The translations under genes and the position numbers were made by a program. A stretch of DNA of 64,000 nt from positions 1 through 64,000 of the forward strand of contig NZ_RHOP01000005.1 in NCBI RefSeq assembly GCF_003946575.1, read 5' to 3'. This stretch comes from Companilactobacillus jidongensis (GTDB taxonomy: Bacteria > Bacillota > Bacilli > Lactobacillales > Lactobacillaceae). Below, piece after piece: positions 45,635-52,514 of this stretch; positions within the stretch are counted from its first letter, which is position 1; each line of letters opens with the position of its first letter. The notes below the pieces were generated by a model. It was given only the letters and a program-made list of their open reading frames with translations. It searched no databases and was not told the origin of the DNA.

Positions 45635-45693
45635 AATATTTCCACCTATAAAATGTAATCAATTAGTTTTTATTATACAGCTTTCGAGATAAC

Positions 45694-45723
45694 AAAAAAA
45701 CTGACTCCTACTACGAGTCAGTT
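45694..45723 (-). terminator. Terminator-like hairpin between walR and walK
   Basis: On the minus strand a 9-bp perfect stem (AACTGACTC with GAGTCAGTT, 7-base loop) is followed by seven T. It comes ten bases after the walR stop and 60 before the walK start, so it is an internal, presumably partial, terminator in the operon. Confidence 0.8.
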
Positions 45724-45732
45724 CAAATACGA

Positions 45733-46437
45733 CTAGGCTTCTGCATCAGGATCTCTGAGGTAGTAACCCACGCCACGTCTAGTCATTAGCCATTCTGGCT
45801 GACTAGGATTATTTTCAATTTTTTCACGAAGACGACGGACCGTAACGTCCACAGTTCTAACATCTCCGAAATAGTCATAGCCCCAAACTGTTTGAAGTAA
45901 ATGTTCACGTTTCATTACTTGACCAATGTGCTGAGCTAGATAATACAATAGTTCAAACTCACGATGAGTCAATTCAATTTCTTTACCATTTTTTGTTACC
46001 GTATAAGCATCAGGAAGAATAGTCAAATCACCAATCTTGATTTCGCTATTCTTGCTTTCGTCATTTTGCACATTTCTTTGTGTTCTTAAACGAGCCTTCA
46101 CACGAGCAACTAATTCACGGTTAGAAAATGGTTTGGTCACATAGTCATCAGCACCAAGCTCCAAACCAATAACCTTATCAATCTCAGTATCTTTAGCGGT
46201 CAACATAATAATCGGTGTATCTTTAGTTTTTCTTACAGTTCTAGCTACTTCCAACCCATCAATTACCGGAAGCATCAAATCCAGTAGAATCAGATCAGGA
46301 TCATCTTCCTCTACCTTATCAAGTGCCTCTTGACCGTCAAAAGCTGTTATGACTTCGTAGCCTTCATTTTCCAAATTGTATTTAACAATATCAGAAATTG
46401 GCTTTTCATCATCTACTACTAGAATTTTTTTTGCCAT
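45733..46437 (-). CDS. walR: Essential response regulator WalR
   Basis: An OmpR-type response regulator (234 aa) controlling autolysins and cell-wall metabolism. The receiver domain has the phospho-Asp in LILLDLMLP and the conserved Thr/Lys positions ([16 protein letters not shown]). The C-terminal winged helix ends with [19 protein letters not shown] precedes the ATG. First gene of the wal operon, with a clear promoter. Confidence 0.98.
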   Translation of the reverse strand: MAKKILVVDDEKPISDIVKYNLENEGYEVITAFDGQEALDKVEEDDPDLILLDLMLPVIDGLEVARTVRKTKDTPIIMLTAKDTEIDKVIGLELGADDYVTKPFSNRELVARVKARLRTQRNVQNDESKNSEIKIGDLTILPDAYTVTKNGKEIELTHREFELLYYLAQHIGQVMKREHLLQTVWGYDYFGDVRTVDVTVRRLREKIENNPSQPEWLMTRRGVGYYLRDPDAEA

Positions 46438-46459
46438 ATTATCTCTCCTTGACGTGATT

Positions 46460-46488
46460 ATTATACTAGTTATATGCTATTAAAACAA
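46460..46488 (-). promoter_or_regulatory. Promoter of the wal operon
   Basis: On the minus strand TTGTTT (46488-46483) and TATAAT (46465-46460) are 17 bases apart, 23 bases before the walR start. Confidence 0.75.
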
Positions 46489-46538
46489 AATCAACATAAT
46501 CGTAACTTAAAAAAATAAAAATTTTATTAAAAAAGTAC

Positions 46539-46568
46539 TTGCTTCACATTTTGTCTGTATGGTATTAT
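46539..46568 (+). promoter_or_regulatory. Promoter of tRNA-Lys
   Basis: TTGCTT (46539-46544), 18-bp spacer, and TATTAT (46563-46568) with an extended-minus-10 TGG directly before it. It lies 35 bases before the tRNA. Confidence 0.75.
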
Positions 46569-46603
46569 ATATCTCGTTGATTGATACAACACATCTAACA
46601 AAT

Positions 46604-46676
46604 GGGTGGCTAGCTCAGCTGGCAGAGCAACGGACTCTTAATCCGTGGGTCCAGGGTTCGATCCCCTGGCCACCCA
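46604..46676 (+). tRNA. tRNA-Lys (anticodon CTT)
   Basis: A complete 73-base cloverleaf: acceptor GGGTGGC/GCCACCC, D arm with AGCTCAGCTGGCAGAGC, anticodon loop CTCTTAA (anticodon CTT, codon AAG), T arm with GGTTCGATCC and discriminator A; CCA is not encoded. Its 3' end is the integration site of the adjacent mobile element, which rebuilds it. Confidence 0.95.
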
Positions 46677-46677
46677 T
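46653..46677 (+). repeat. attL (in tRNA-Lys 3' end)
   Basis: This 25-base segment of the T arm and acceptor 3' side matches 54827-54851 at 23 of 25 positions, including the perfect core CCCCTGGCCACCCAT (46663-46677). Confidence 0.85.
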
Positions 46678-46689
46678 CGAATAACATTT

Positions 46690-46740
46690 AACCAGTTATA
46701 TTAAGTGCTTAAAGCACTGGTATAACTGGTTTTTTATTTT
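46690..46740 (+). terminator. Element-encoded terminator for tRNA-Lys
   Basis: An 11-bp stem (AACCAGTTATA with TATAACTGGTT) with an inner AGTGCT/AGCACT pairing is followed by TTTTTTATTTTT. It lies inside the element. A comparable hairpin beyond attR (54866-54910) would be the tRNA's original terminator, so the element seems to bring a replacement. Confidence 0.85.
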
Positions 46741-46776
46741 TCTTGATACTTTTAAGAATCAGCTTATGACATCTTT

Positions 46777-46798
46777 ATGGTAGTCAATTTGGTAGTCA
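46777..46798 (+). repeat. Integrase arm-type repeat, left
   Basis: Two TGGTAGTCA units 12 bases apart make a 22-base segment that recurs exactly at 54742-54763, just inside the other end. Position inside both ends and internal doubling fit integrase arm-binding sites. Confidence 0.75.
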
Positions 46799-47304
46799 AT
46801 TACAACAAAAACAAAATTACTGGGCGGGCGTTGGTCATCACATTTAATGTGGTGGCTTTTTATTTTGACCTGAGTCGGCAAAATTCCTAGTCAGCTTATC
46901 ATAATCATTATTTATACATTTCATAGGTGCATCCTGTGTATCAGTTCAATAATTAATCACATTACTTTATGTTTCATCAATATAGGGATGTCATACATAA
47001 CATTCTGATCGGCCTAAATTCCGGCTGATTAGAAATACATACCGGCCAGTATATAGATGCTAACAATTGCTAACATAGTACTAGGTTTTACTAGGTTGAA
47101 AAAATCAATATTATTAAGTAATAAAATGCTATATTGACAAGCTTTTGAGCGGCAATTTAATCACTGTTTTAGGGTGCACCCCTTTTTGTTGTATTCCATC
47201 ATGATTTTGCTAACAATCGCTAACAAAAATTTAATATTCATATCCGCCATATTGTCGGTTACAACAGTAGTAATATGTAGTAATTTTTTGTAACAGTGTG
47301 ACGT

Positions 47305-47326
47305 CCTAAAACAGTACTGTATTAGG
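47305..47326. repeat. 22-base palindrome in the element left end
   Basis: CCTAAAACAGTACTGTATTAGG is self-complementary except for one mirrored pair. Its left half (CCTAAAACAGT) occurs inverted at 47164-47174. Possible binding site of an element regulator or initiator. Confidence 0.6.
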
Positions 47327-47736
47327 GAGGCGTATATTATGTCTCCCTTTTAATTTGCCCTTAGTATCAAGCAACTTAACATTACTTAACTTTTAAGTAG
47401 GGTTATGACAGGTTTTAACAAGTTTTATAGTTGGATCCGATCGGTACAGGTTTCGTTATTTATCTGTTTATTTTAAATAATTGTGTTTTAAAAGGGTGTA
47501 ACGTTTCGTTCCGCCGGGGGGCATTATATTAATGACCCCTTTAGGGTGTCGGAAATGTCGGAATATATAATTTTAGGGGCAACAATTTGTAATTTACCTT
47601 AAGAATTATCTATATGACTATTAAATTATCATTGCTTAATAGATAATCATTATTGGTAGCAAGTTGGGGCGGTGGCTATTTCTGAAAGGCTGGTGATGCT
47701 TATGGTGTAATTTACCTAAGCTCGTATCACATCAAA

Positions 47737-47895
47737 ATGAAAGGGATAACCTACTACGGGTCTAGATGTCGTTACGTCTTTGATCGTAAAAATTATAGGT
47801 ATCATCTTAGCAAGTTCCATTTTGCTAGGGTCTATGATTTTACTAGTAAAAGCGTGGCGTGTACTCATCAGGACATTAAAAAAGTAGACCGCTGA
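47737..47895 (+). CDS. Possible 52-aa small protein
   Basis: An ATG-initiated frame of 52 codons rich in Arg, Lys, Tyr, Phe and His (it begins MKGITYYGSRCRYVFDRK). The frame is open back to 47686. No Shine-Dalgarno is seen before the ATG, and I know no family. A hairpin overlaps its stop codon and a plus-strand terminator follows, so this stretch is probably transcribed on the plus strand. The transcript may be a small basic protein or a structured RNA in which the frame is accidental. Confidence 0.3.
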   Translation: MKGITYYGSRCRYVFDRKNYRYHLSKFHFARVYDFTSKSVACTHQDIKKVDR

Positions 47896-47922
47896 TTACT
47901 TTGGCAAGTTAATCGGTCTACT
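47883..47922 (+). ncRNA. Long imperfect hairpin
   Basis: AGTAGACC pairs with GGTCTACT, and inside it GATT-ACTT pairs with AAGT-AATC around loop TGGC, with a 3-base and a 1-base bulge: 16 pairs in total. There is no T-run directly after it. It precedes a proper terminator by about 45 bases, so it may be the body of a small RNA. Confidence 0.4.
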
Positions 47923-47966
47923 AATCTAAAATATAATTATGTCACCGTCTTAAACGGGCTATCTGG

Positions 47967-47995
47967 GGGATGTTCATAGCATCCCTCTTTTTTTA
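47967..47995 (+). terminator. Plus-strand terminator in the element left end
   Basis: The stem GGGATG/CATCCC with 7-base loop is followed by TCTTTTTTT. All recognised genes nearby are on the minus strand, so this marks a separate plus-strand transcript coming from about 47.6-47.9 kb. Confidence 0.75.
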
Positions 47996-48048
47996 TTACA
48001 TTGATATTGTATCACGTAATGTAATGTAAAGTAATGTTTAAGGATTAA

Positions 48049-48231
48049 TTAAAAGAATATCAATTCTTTAGGGTCTGACATATCTGACATTGGATTAAAG
48101 TTATCCAATCGGTAATATTCCTTTTTAGGGGCTGCCTTATCTGCCCTTGAGGCGGGATAAAAGACATCAAGGTAATAAAATAATAATTTATTTTTCCTTT
48201 AGGGTGTCCGATTTGTCCGAAGGAGTCCAAA
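48049..48231 (-). repeat. Degenerate tandem repeats ending in a doubled hexamer plus CCCTAAA
   Basis: Read on the minus strand, three successive segments of about 63-70 bases each contain a hexamer repeated after three bases (TCGGAC-AAA-TCGGAC; GGCAGA-style copy at 48123-48147; GTCAGA-TAT-GTCAGA), followed by CCCTAAA. The hexamer sequence differs between copies but is doubled in each. The first copy encodes the end of the 48188 gene (SDKSDTLK). A further isolated copy lies at 47540-47562. Confidence 0.6.
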
Positions 48232-48526
48232 ATGTTTTAACGGTTTTTTGATCTGCCATATTTTCCCACGGGTTGCCAGCTCTTTTATCTGCATCTATTA
48301 ATACCCTTTGAATTTCTTGAATATCTTTATTTAAATCAGTAGTAATATTCATTAACTTATCAAAATCAGGGCTTATCATTTTCATCAATTCGGGGTCGTT
48401 TATTGTTACCGCATCATCTAATGATCGTAACGTTGTACTCATTGTTGATAAGCCATTGAATACATCAATTGATTTAAGCATTCCTTTACTAAATTCATTC
48501 CCATTTAATGTAACATCTTTAAGCAT
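48188..48526 (-). CDS. Hypothetical element protein, helical
   Basis: A 112-aa acidic-to-neutral protein predicted mostly helical (regions around residues 15-40 and 55-90) with a short tail PSDKSDTLKEK. The ATG at 48526, eight bases after GAGGAG, is preferred to one two codons upstream. It is the last recognisable gene of the minus-strand transcript, 29 bases after the second ArpU-like gene. Not recognised; small coiled-coil accessory proteins occur at this place in satellites and phages. Confidence 0.65.
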   Translation of the reverse strand: MLKDVTLNGNEFSKGMLKSIDVFNGLSTMSTTLRSLDDAVTINDPELMKMISPDFDKLMNITTDLNKDIQEIQRVLIDADKRAGNPWENMADQKTVKTFWTPSDKSDTLKEK

Positions 48527-48554
48527 TATCATTACTCCTCATAGCCTTAATCCA

Positions 48555-48980
48555 TCAATGCTGATCCTCATATACATGTAAGTCAGTTACATTCATGAAA
48601 GCATCCGCAAAATTCAAAAAGGCTCTATTTTTTAATACGTTAAACTGAGCGTGTCCATAACCTAGTAAGTCCTGAACATCTACGTTCATCATTTGTTTTA
48701 TATAAACGTTTATCAAAATTTTATTGCTTGGATCGGGACAACTGTTAATTGACTTGATCGTAGTTTTTACAATTTCTTGAGCTTCAAAATGACCTATGAT
48801 CTTATTTTCTTGCCCGTTACCGCTGTTATTATGACTTGTTGGTGTAACACTAAACCGCGGCGATTGAACTTCTAACATGCTATAACCAGCCATTAATACA
48901 AACCTTTGAAAGTCTTTTTCAAAATACTTTCTAACACTGACATACGTTTTTTTCTTGTTAATGTCCGGCATAAGCTTCAT
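48555..48980 (-). CDS. ArpU-like phage transcriptional regulator, copy 2
   Basis: A 141-aa protein resembling the ArpU/late-transcription regulator family: a variable N-terminus and a C-terminal sigma-like HTH (LINVYIKQMMNVDVQDLLGYGHAQFNVLKNRAFLNFADAF region, residues about 90-135). Its ATG overlaps the stop of the first copy (ATGA). Both copies share a similar plan (VRKYFEKDF start, then IQSPNF/VQSPRF), so they arose by duplication. In phages this family switches on late genes, and a satellite could use it to sense or redirect a helper. Confidence 0.75.
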   Translation of the reverse strand: MKLMPDINKKKTYVSVRKYFEKDFQRFVLMAGYSMLEVQSPRFSVTPTSHNNSGNGQENKIIGHFEAQEIVKTTIKSINSCPDPSNKILINVYIKQMMNVDVQDLLGYGHAQFNVLKNRAFLNFADAFMNVTDLHVYEDQH

Positions 48981-49420
48981 TGCTCTACCTCATTGCCTGT
49001 GACATCTTTATATACGTGCAAGTCAATATAGGTAAAAGCATCCGCAAAATATACGAGTGCGTTCTTTTTAAGTTGATTCAACTTTGTACTTCCACAACCG
49101 ATAAGATCACACATATCTAAATTTGTTTGATTATTGATGAAACCAGACTTAATAATAACTTTATACTCTTTGGGAAAGTTATTAATTATCCGCATGGTTT
49201 CAATAACAATATCTTTAGCATTGATTTGCGTAATGGCTTGATCCTCTTGAGTATTCCTGACATTGTCCTTATTGCCAGTACGATTAAAATTAGGGGATTG
49301 GATATAGCTTAAATTGATATGTGACTGTGCTACTAACCGTGGAAAGTCTTTATAAAAGAATTCTCTAACATTCTGTATGGTTGCTGCTTTATCTATTGCC
49401 GGTAAAATACTCAATACCAT
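48977..49420 (-). CDS. ArpU-like phage transcriptional regulator, copy 1
   Basis: A 147-aa ArpU-type regulator paralogous to the next gene. Conserved parts are VREFFYKDFPRLVAQ near the N-terminus and the HTH with CDLIGCGSTKLNQLKKNALVYFADAF near the C-terminus. The ATG at 49420 follows a GGGGGG stretch; a TTG one codon upstream is less likely. A CGTATGAT inverted repeat sits directly upstream (49430-49463). Confidence 0.75.
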   Translation of the reverse strand: MVLSILPAIDKAATIQNVREFFYKDFPRLVAQSHINLSYIQSPNFNRTGNKDNVRNTQEDQAITQINAKDIVIETMRIINNFPKEYKVIIKSGFINNQTNLDMCDLIGCGSTKLNQLKKNALVYFADAFTYIDLHVYKDVTGNEVEQ

Positions 49421-49429
49421 CAATCCCCC

Positions 49430-49463
49430 CGTATGATATACTTAAAGTGAAATTCATCATACG
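49430..49463. promoter_or_regulatory. Inverted repeat upstream of the ArpU pair
   Basis: CGTATGAT and ATCATACG face each other across 18 bases, 10 bases before the first ArpU-like gene. The spacing of half-sites (26 bases centre to centre) fits binding of a dimeric regulator; autoregulation is plausible. Confidence 0.5.
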
Positions 49464-49509
49464 TAAGTCGTCAGTCGTTCGAGTTCTCTTGAATGACTTT
49501 TTTTGTGCA

Positions 49510-50262
49510 TTAATTTACATATCGGCGGTAGTCCTCACTATCAAATTTAATAACATTGTTCCCTCCGTCAGTTCTGAACAATCGGCTTACTAACTTGTCA
49601 TTATAAATCTGTGCCAGTTCTGTACCAGTATGATTAGTCGTGATAATTGTTGTTTTATGATCACGATATTGAGCTATCTCAAATAACTTTGATTGTGTGA
49701 AGTCATTAGATTCTCTAACTGTACGTTTCATCGAGCTATCTGAACCTATGTCATCAAGTACCACAATGTCGGCTAGTTGAATAGCTCTCATAATCTTATT
49801 GACTTCATTCATTGCCTTGTCATCTTTAAAACGGTGGGCGAGCGACATTAGCATTGTAAAATCAACAAAGTAGCAAGTATGTGTACTTCTTAGTTGATTC
49901 AACACCGCAATTGCTAACATACTTTTACCACTGCCGGGTACTCCCGTGAAAGTATAGTGGTGGCATTCGCCTTCTTCAATCCGCTTGGCAATACTTTGAG
50001 CCTTTGAAAGCTCTCTAGCTTGTTTGCTATTAGTTACATTGAAATCCTCAAAAGTCTTCCGTAGGGATGATGGTTGACCGATAAGGGAACTCTTGAATGT
50101 TTCTTTACGGTCATGCTGATAATATGCTTGAGTTGCCTTAATGTCATCATCCCTCATACGTTTCTCCCGATCGGCTGAGGTTTCCTGAGGTACTTTAGTA
50201 ATCCCATGCTTTTTGAGTAATTTAATTGTTTTTGGATCAAACACATTACTAAGATTCTGCAT
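49510..50262 (-). CDS. DnaC/IstB-like replicative helicase loader
   Basis: A 250-aa AAA+ ATPase. Walker A is TGVPGSGKSML, Walker B is IVVLDDIGSD, and sensor 1 is TIITTNHT. It loads the host replicative helicase at the element origin. GGAGG precedes the ATG, which lies 15 bases after the initiator gene, the standard phage pair of replisome organiser and loader. Confidence 0.88.
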   Translation of the reverse strand: MQNLSNVFDPKTIKLLKKHGITKVPQETSADREKRMRDDDIKATQAYYQHDRKETFKSSLIGQPSSLRKTFEDFNVTNSKQARELSKAQSIAKRIEEGECHHYTFTGVPGSGKSMLAIAVLNQLRSTHTCYFVDFTMLMSLAHRFKDDKAMNEVNKIMRAIQLADIVVLDDIGSDSSMKRTVRESNDFTQSKLFEIAQYRDHKTTIITTNHTGTELAQIYNDKLVSRLFRTDGGNNVIKFDSEDYRRYVN

Positions 50263-50277
50263 TAATAAACCTCCAAT

Positions 50278-51126
50278 CTAGAAATATAATCCGGTTTCTT
50301 TGGCACTTTGTTCTGAACGTTCTGAAAAACTTTCACTACGTCCAGTAGGTGCGTTATTACTGTGACGTGTATTATTACTTGCCTTGATATTATCCAACGT
50401 GTACAAGTCGGAATTCACCCAATTCATTAAGATTTTGCTGGTATACTTCCAGTTCCTTGCACCGTTTTCAACGGTCAACTTTATGGCATACTTAACAATC
50501 TCAACAGCTTCACTGTTAGACGTTTCATGTTCAACAAAATCATTTATAGACTCTTGCAATTGCTGCACCAAAATAGGGCTAGTGACTCCAATGTTTTGCT
50601 GATAGTACGTGATTAGATCTTTGAAGTCGGTATTATCCCTTGGGGCTTGATCGTCAGCATCAACGTGAGTTGGGGCATCGTCGTCATGATGATCTTGTTG
50701 AGTATTAGTTAAGTCTTGTTGAGTATTAGTAATAAGGTTCGTTACCCGGTCATTTACCTGACTTGGTACCTTGTTTTTTACCCGTTCACTTACCCGGTCA
50801 TTTACCCAATCATTACCCGGGCTTTTACTCAATTCGTCATATAGCTTAATAATTTTGTAAGTAGGTGCCTCTATATTACGTTTACCTTTTTCGTACTCGA
50901 TTAATCCATCCTGTTGTAGTTTATTACGTGCTGAAACTAGTCCATTTGTAGATAATCCAGTCAAATTAAGCACCGCATCATTTGTGAGTCTGAAAGATTT
51001 GTCCAGAAGCTTTTTGTCATTCGCATAGTCTAGTAACTCACGATAAACATTATTCTGACTTGCTGAAACTCTCATTTCATACATTTTAAGATCACGGTAC
51101 GCTCTACGTTGTTTAAAGTAATCCAT
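50278..51126 (-). CDS. Phage-type replication initiator with DnaD domain
   Basis: A 282-aa replisome organiser. The N-terminal winged-helix part (about 1-95) is followed by a low-complexity linker with VNDRVSER-type four-residue repeats (about 100-150). A DnaD-like domain (about 168-245; YYQQNIG start, NGARNWKYTSKILMNW end) comes last. GAGGT precedes the ATG. The linker DNA is an array of short GGGTAA units that looks like the origin itself. Forms an operon with the DnaC loader. Confidence 0.85.
   Translation of the reverse strand: MDYFKQRRAYRDLKMYEMRVSASQNNVYRELLDYANDKKLLDKSFRLTNDAVLNLTGLSTNGLVSARNKLQQDGLIEYEKGKRNIEAPTYKIIKLYDELSKSPGNDWVNDRVSERVKNKVPSQVNDRVTNLITNTQQDLTNTQQDHHDDDAPTHVDADDQAPRDNTDFKDLITYYQQNIGVTSPILVQQLQESINDFVEHETSNSEAVEIVKYAIKLTVENGARNWKYTSKILMNWVNSDLYTLDNIKASNNTRHSNNAPTGRSESFSERSEQSAKETGLYF
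50693..50730. repeat. 17-base direct repeat in initiator gene
   Basis: TCTTGTTGAGTATTAGT occurs exactly at 50693-50709 and 50714-50730, a 21-base period (seven codons: TNTQQD twice). It borders the TTACCC array and may be part of the same origin. Confidence 0.7.
50742..50819. repeat. Iteron array (TTACCC, ~12-base period), putative element origin
   Basis: TTACC or TTACCC units begin at 50742, 50754, 50778, 50790, 50802 and 50813, with a partial unit (GTACC) at 50765, giving seven positions spaced 11-13 bases. A 17-mer (TTACCCGGTCATTTACC) occurs twice exactly (50742-50758, 50790-50806). Origins inside the initiator gene are usual for phages with this replication module. Confidence 0.75.
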
Positions 51127-51137
51127 AGACGTTACCT

Positions 51138-51386
51138 CTACTTATCTGATCGGGTTATTAACCCATTGTCTTCTAGCTCTTGTGATAGCCTTTCTATTAC
51201 ATCGGGATCACTTGCCAGCGCCTTAAATTGAACTACCGACATCTTTGGAAATAGGAACGTTATTTTATACTTTTTGATAATACCTATTAGATACATTTCT
51301 TTGGCTAAATTAGATAGGTGATTAACTCGTTTTTGAATTGAAAGTAAGTTCTCAATATCATTTTTGATAAATTTATTTTTCCTCAT
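51138..51386 (-). CDS. Hypothetical element protein
   Basis: An 82-aa basic protein with mainly helical pattern, located in the early transcript 11 bases before the initiator gene. Its ATG shares one base with the stop of the upstream gene. No family recognised. Presence in a tightly packed operon is the main reason to accept it as a gene. Confidence 0.6.
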   Translation of the reverse strand: MRKNKFIKNDIENLLSIQKRVNHLSNLAKEMYLIGIIKKYKITFLFPKMSVVQFKALASDPDVIERLSQELEDNGLITRSDK

Positions 51387-51661
51387 TATGCTAGCTCCAA
51401 TTCATAAATATTTGTTTTTACGAACCCGGCTGCGGCTAACTCTTTAATTGCTGAAATTTTATTGTTAGGATCCATAGCATCATTCATAGATTCAAACCCC
51501 GAAATAGATTGATCACTACCATTAGTTGCTTTACTTATAGCTGACAGACACATACACAAGGCGTCACAACTTAATGTATTGTTGTTTATCGAAATATTTC
51601 CGTTATTAACGGCTTCCATCAGCTTACTGCCTAAAATTTCTACTTTTAGTTGTTTATTCAT
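51386..51661 (-). CDS. Hypothetical element protein
   Basis: A 91-aa protein with helical segments (residues 5-20, 30-48, 70-85). It lies six bases after the HTH gene 51668-52030 and overlaps the next gene by one base. No family recognised, no membrane segment or signal. Accepted because of operon packing and normal codon use. Confidence 0.6.
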   Translation of the reverse strand: MNKQLKVEILGSKLMEAVNNGNISINNNTLSCDALCMCLSAISKATNGSDQSISGFESMNDAMDPNNKISAIKELAAAGFVKTNIYELELA

Positions 51662-51667
51662 TATTAT

Positions 51668-52030
51668 TTATCCCTCATTTAATTTAAGTTCATCCTCAAA
51701 ACAAAAGTTACTTCTCCAATTATTCAAATCAATTTGTTGAAGTTTCAACTTCCTACGTTCCATATCATTGATCTGATTACTGAATGACGCTAAACCTAGA
51801 GAACGTTCATAATCTGTAGTAGCAATATATAAACCTTTGCTGTCTTGAGAACGCTCTGACACGATTGGTACGCCTTTCTTTATCAGATCACTTACAACTA
51901 ACCTGATACGTCGTACCGACATTCCTGTAATGGTGGAAATATCCACGGTGGTAGCTCTACCATCAATTCCATTAGGGATGAGCGATAAAATTTTACTTTC
52001 GTCGCTGCTTAATTTTTCTTTATGATCCAT
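51668..52030 (-). CDS. Small winged-helix element protein
   Basis: A 120-aa protein with an N-terminal winged helix (about residues 10-75: TTVDISTITGMSVRRIRLVVSDLIKKG, then a wing around SERSQDSKGLYIATT) and a charged helical C-terminus. It resembles DNA-binding proteins found in phage early operons before the replication genes. Probably a regulator of, or accessory to, replication. Exact family not recognised. Confidence 0.7.
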   Translation of the reverse strand: MDHKEKLSSDESKILSLIPNGIDGRATTVDISTITGMSVRRIRLVVSDLIKKGVPIVSERSQDSKGLYIATTDYERSLGLASFSNQINDMERRKLKLQQIDLNNWRSNFCFEDELKLNEG

Positions 52031-52100
52031 ACATTGAGCCTCACTTTACTGAAATTCGATGTTAGAATAAGAGTGTAATTCAATTACAAAATTACTTGAG

Positions 52101-52140
52101 TAGCCTTGTCAACTTTGGTCGGTAGCAAGGCTATTTTTTT
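52101..52140 (+). terminator. Plus-strand terminator in early region
   Basis: TAGCCTTG pairs with CAAGGCTA across a 16-base loop and is followed by seven T on the plus strand. The surrounding genes are all on the minus strand, so it would end an antisense or small RNA, or shield the early operon from transcription in the other direction. Confidence 0.65.
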
Positions 52141-52212
52141 ATGCTCTTTTTTCATCATCGTTGTAACTCCATTCTGTTACTAAATAAGATAAATCTAATC
52201 TATTGAGATATT

Positions 52213-52223
52213 CGCCCGTCCAG
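52213..52223 (+). repeat. GC-rich 11-mer CGCCCGTCCAG, copy 1
   Basis: It lies just after the stop of the AlpA/Xis-like gene. An exact copy is at 53543-53553 just before the integrase gene, and a one-mismatch inverted copy is at 46820-46830 near attL. It stands out in AT-rich DNA and may be an excisionase or regulator site. Confidence 0.5.
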
Positions 52224-52229
52224 ACTTAA

Positions 52230-52493
52230 CTAATGATTCTCAATAAAATCTAAAATATCTTTTTTAGCATAAAGTACTACACCTTGAATCTTATGGGATG
52301 GTAGCAACCAACTGTCGTATGTACTGCCACTCACGCCCGCAAACTTGATAGCATCTTTACGTTTTAAATATTGCTTGTCCAATGCTGCATCGCGGCGGGC
52401 ATCCTCAATACTTTTAGTAACAATTGTGTAAATTTCTTGTTTAAGTGCATTAGACTGATCCTCTGACAGCATTACAGATATACCTTGAGCCAT
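52230..52493 (-). CDS. AlpA/excisionase-like HTH protein
   Basis: An 87-aa protein with a helical N-terminus and a C-terminal excisionase/AlpA-like helix-turn-helix (YLKRKDAIKFAGVSGSTYDSWL, then a short wing VVLYAKKDILDFIE). The ATG at 52493 lies eight bases after AGGAGG and is preferred to the overlapping GTG. In integrative elements such proteins act as recombination directionality factors or switch on int; here it is the second gene of the minus-strand early transcript. Confidence 0.72.
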   Translation of the reverse strand: MAQGISVMLSEDQSNALKQEIYTIVTKSIEDARRDAALDKQYLKRKDAIKFAGVSGSTYDSWLLPSHKIQGVVLYAKKDILDFIENH

Positions 52494-52514
52494 ATCATTC
52501 ACCTCCTTTTAAAA

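Larger units (their letters stand above)
46741..47736. other. Left end of the element without recognised genes
   Basis: About one kilobase with no convincing coding region. It holds an integrase arm-site repeat (46777-46798), a GC-rich 11-mer shared with the regulatory module (46820-46830, inverted), the motif ACTGTTTTAGG (47164-47174) whose inverse recurs in a 22-base palindrome (47305-47326), a GC-rich patch CGTTCCGCCGGGGGGC (47507-47522), and a TTTAGGG-linked doubled hexamer (47540-47562). The content suggests sites for packaging, replication or recombination. Confidence 0.6.

Noticed and set aside
47305-47326. Palindrome read as a terminator
   Set aside because: No T-run follows on either strand and there is no gene directly upstream on either side.
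50742-50819. CRISPR-like array because of regular short repeats
   Set aside because: The repeats are 6-17 bases at about 12-base period, inside a coding region, without spacers or cas genes; they are iterons.
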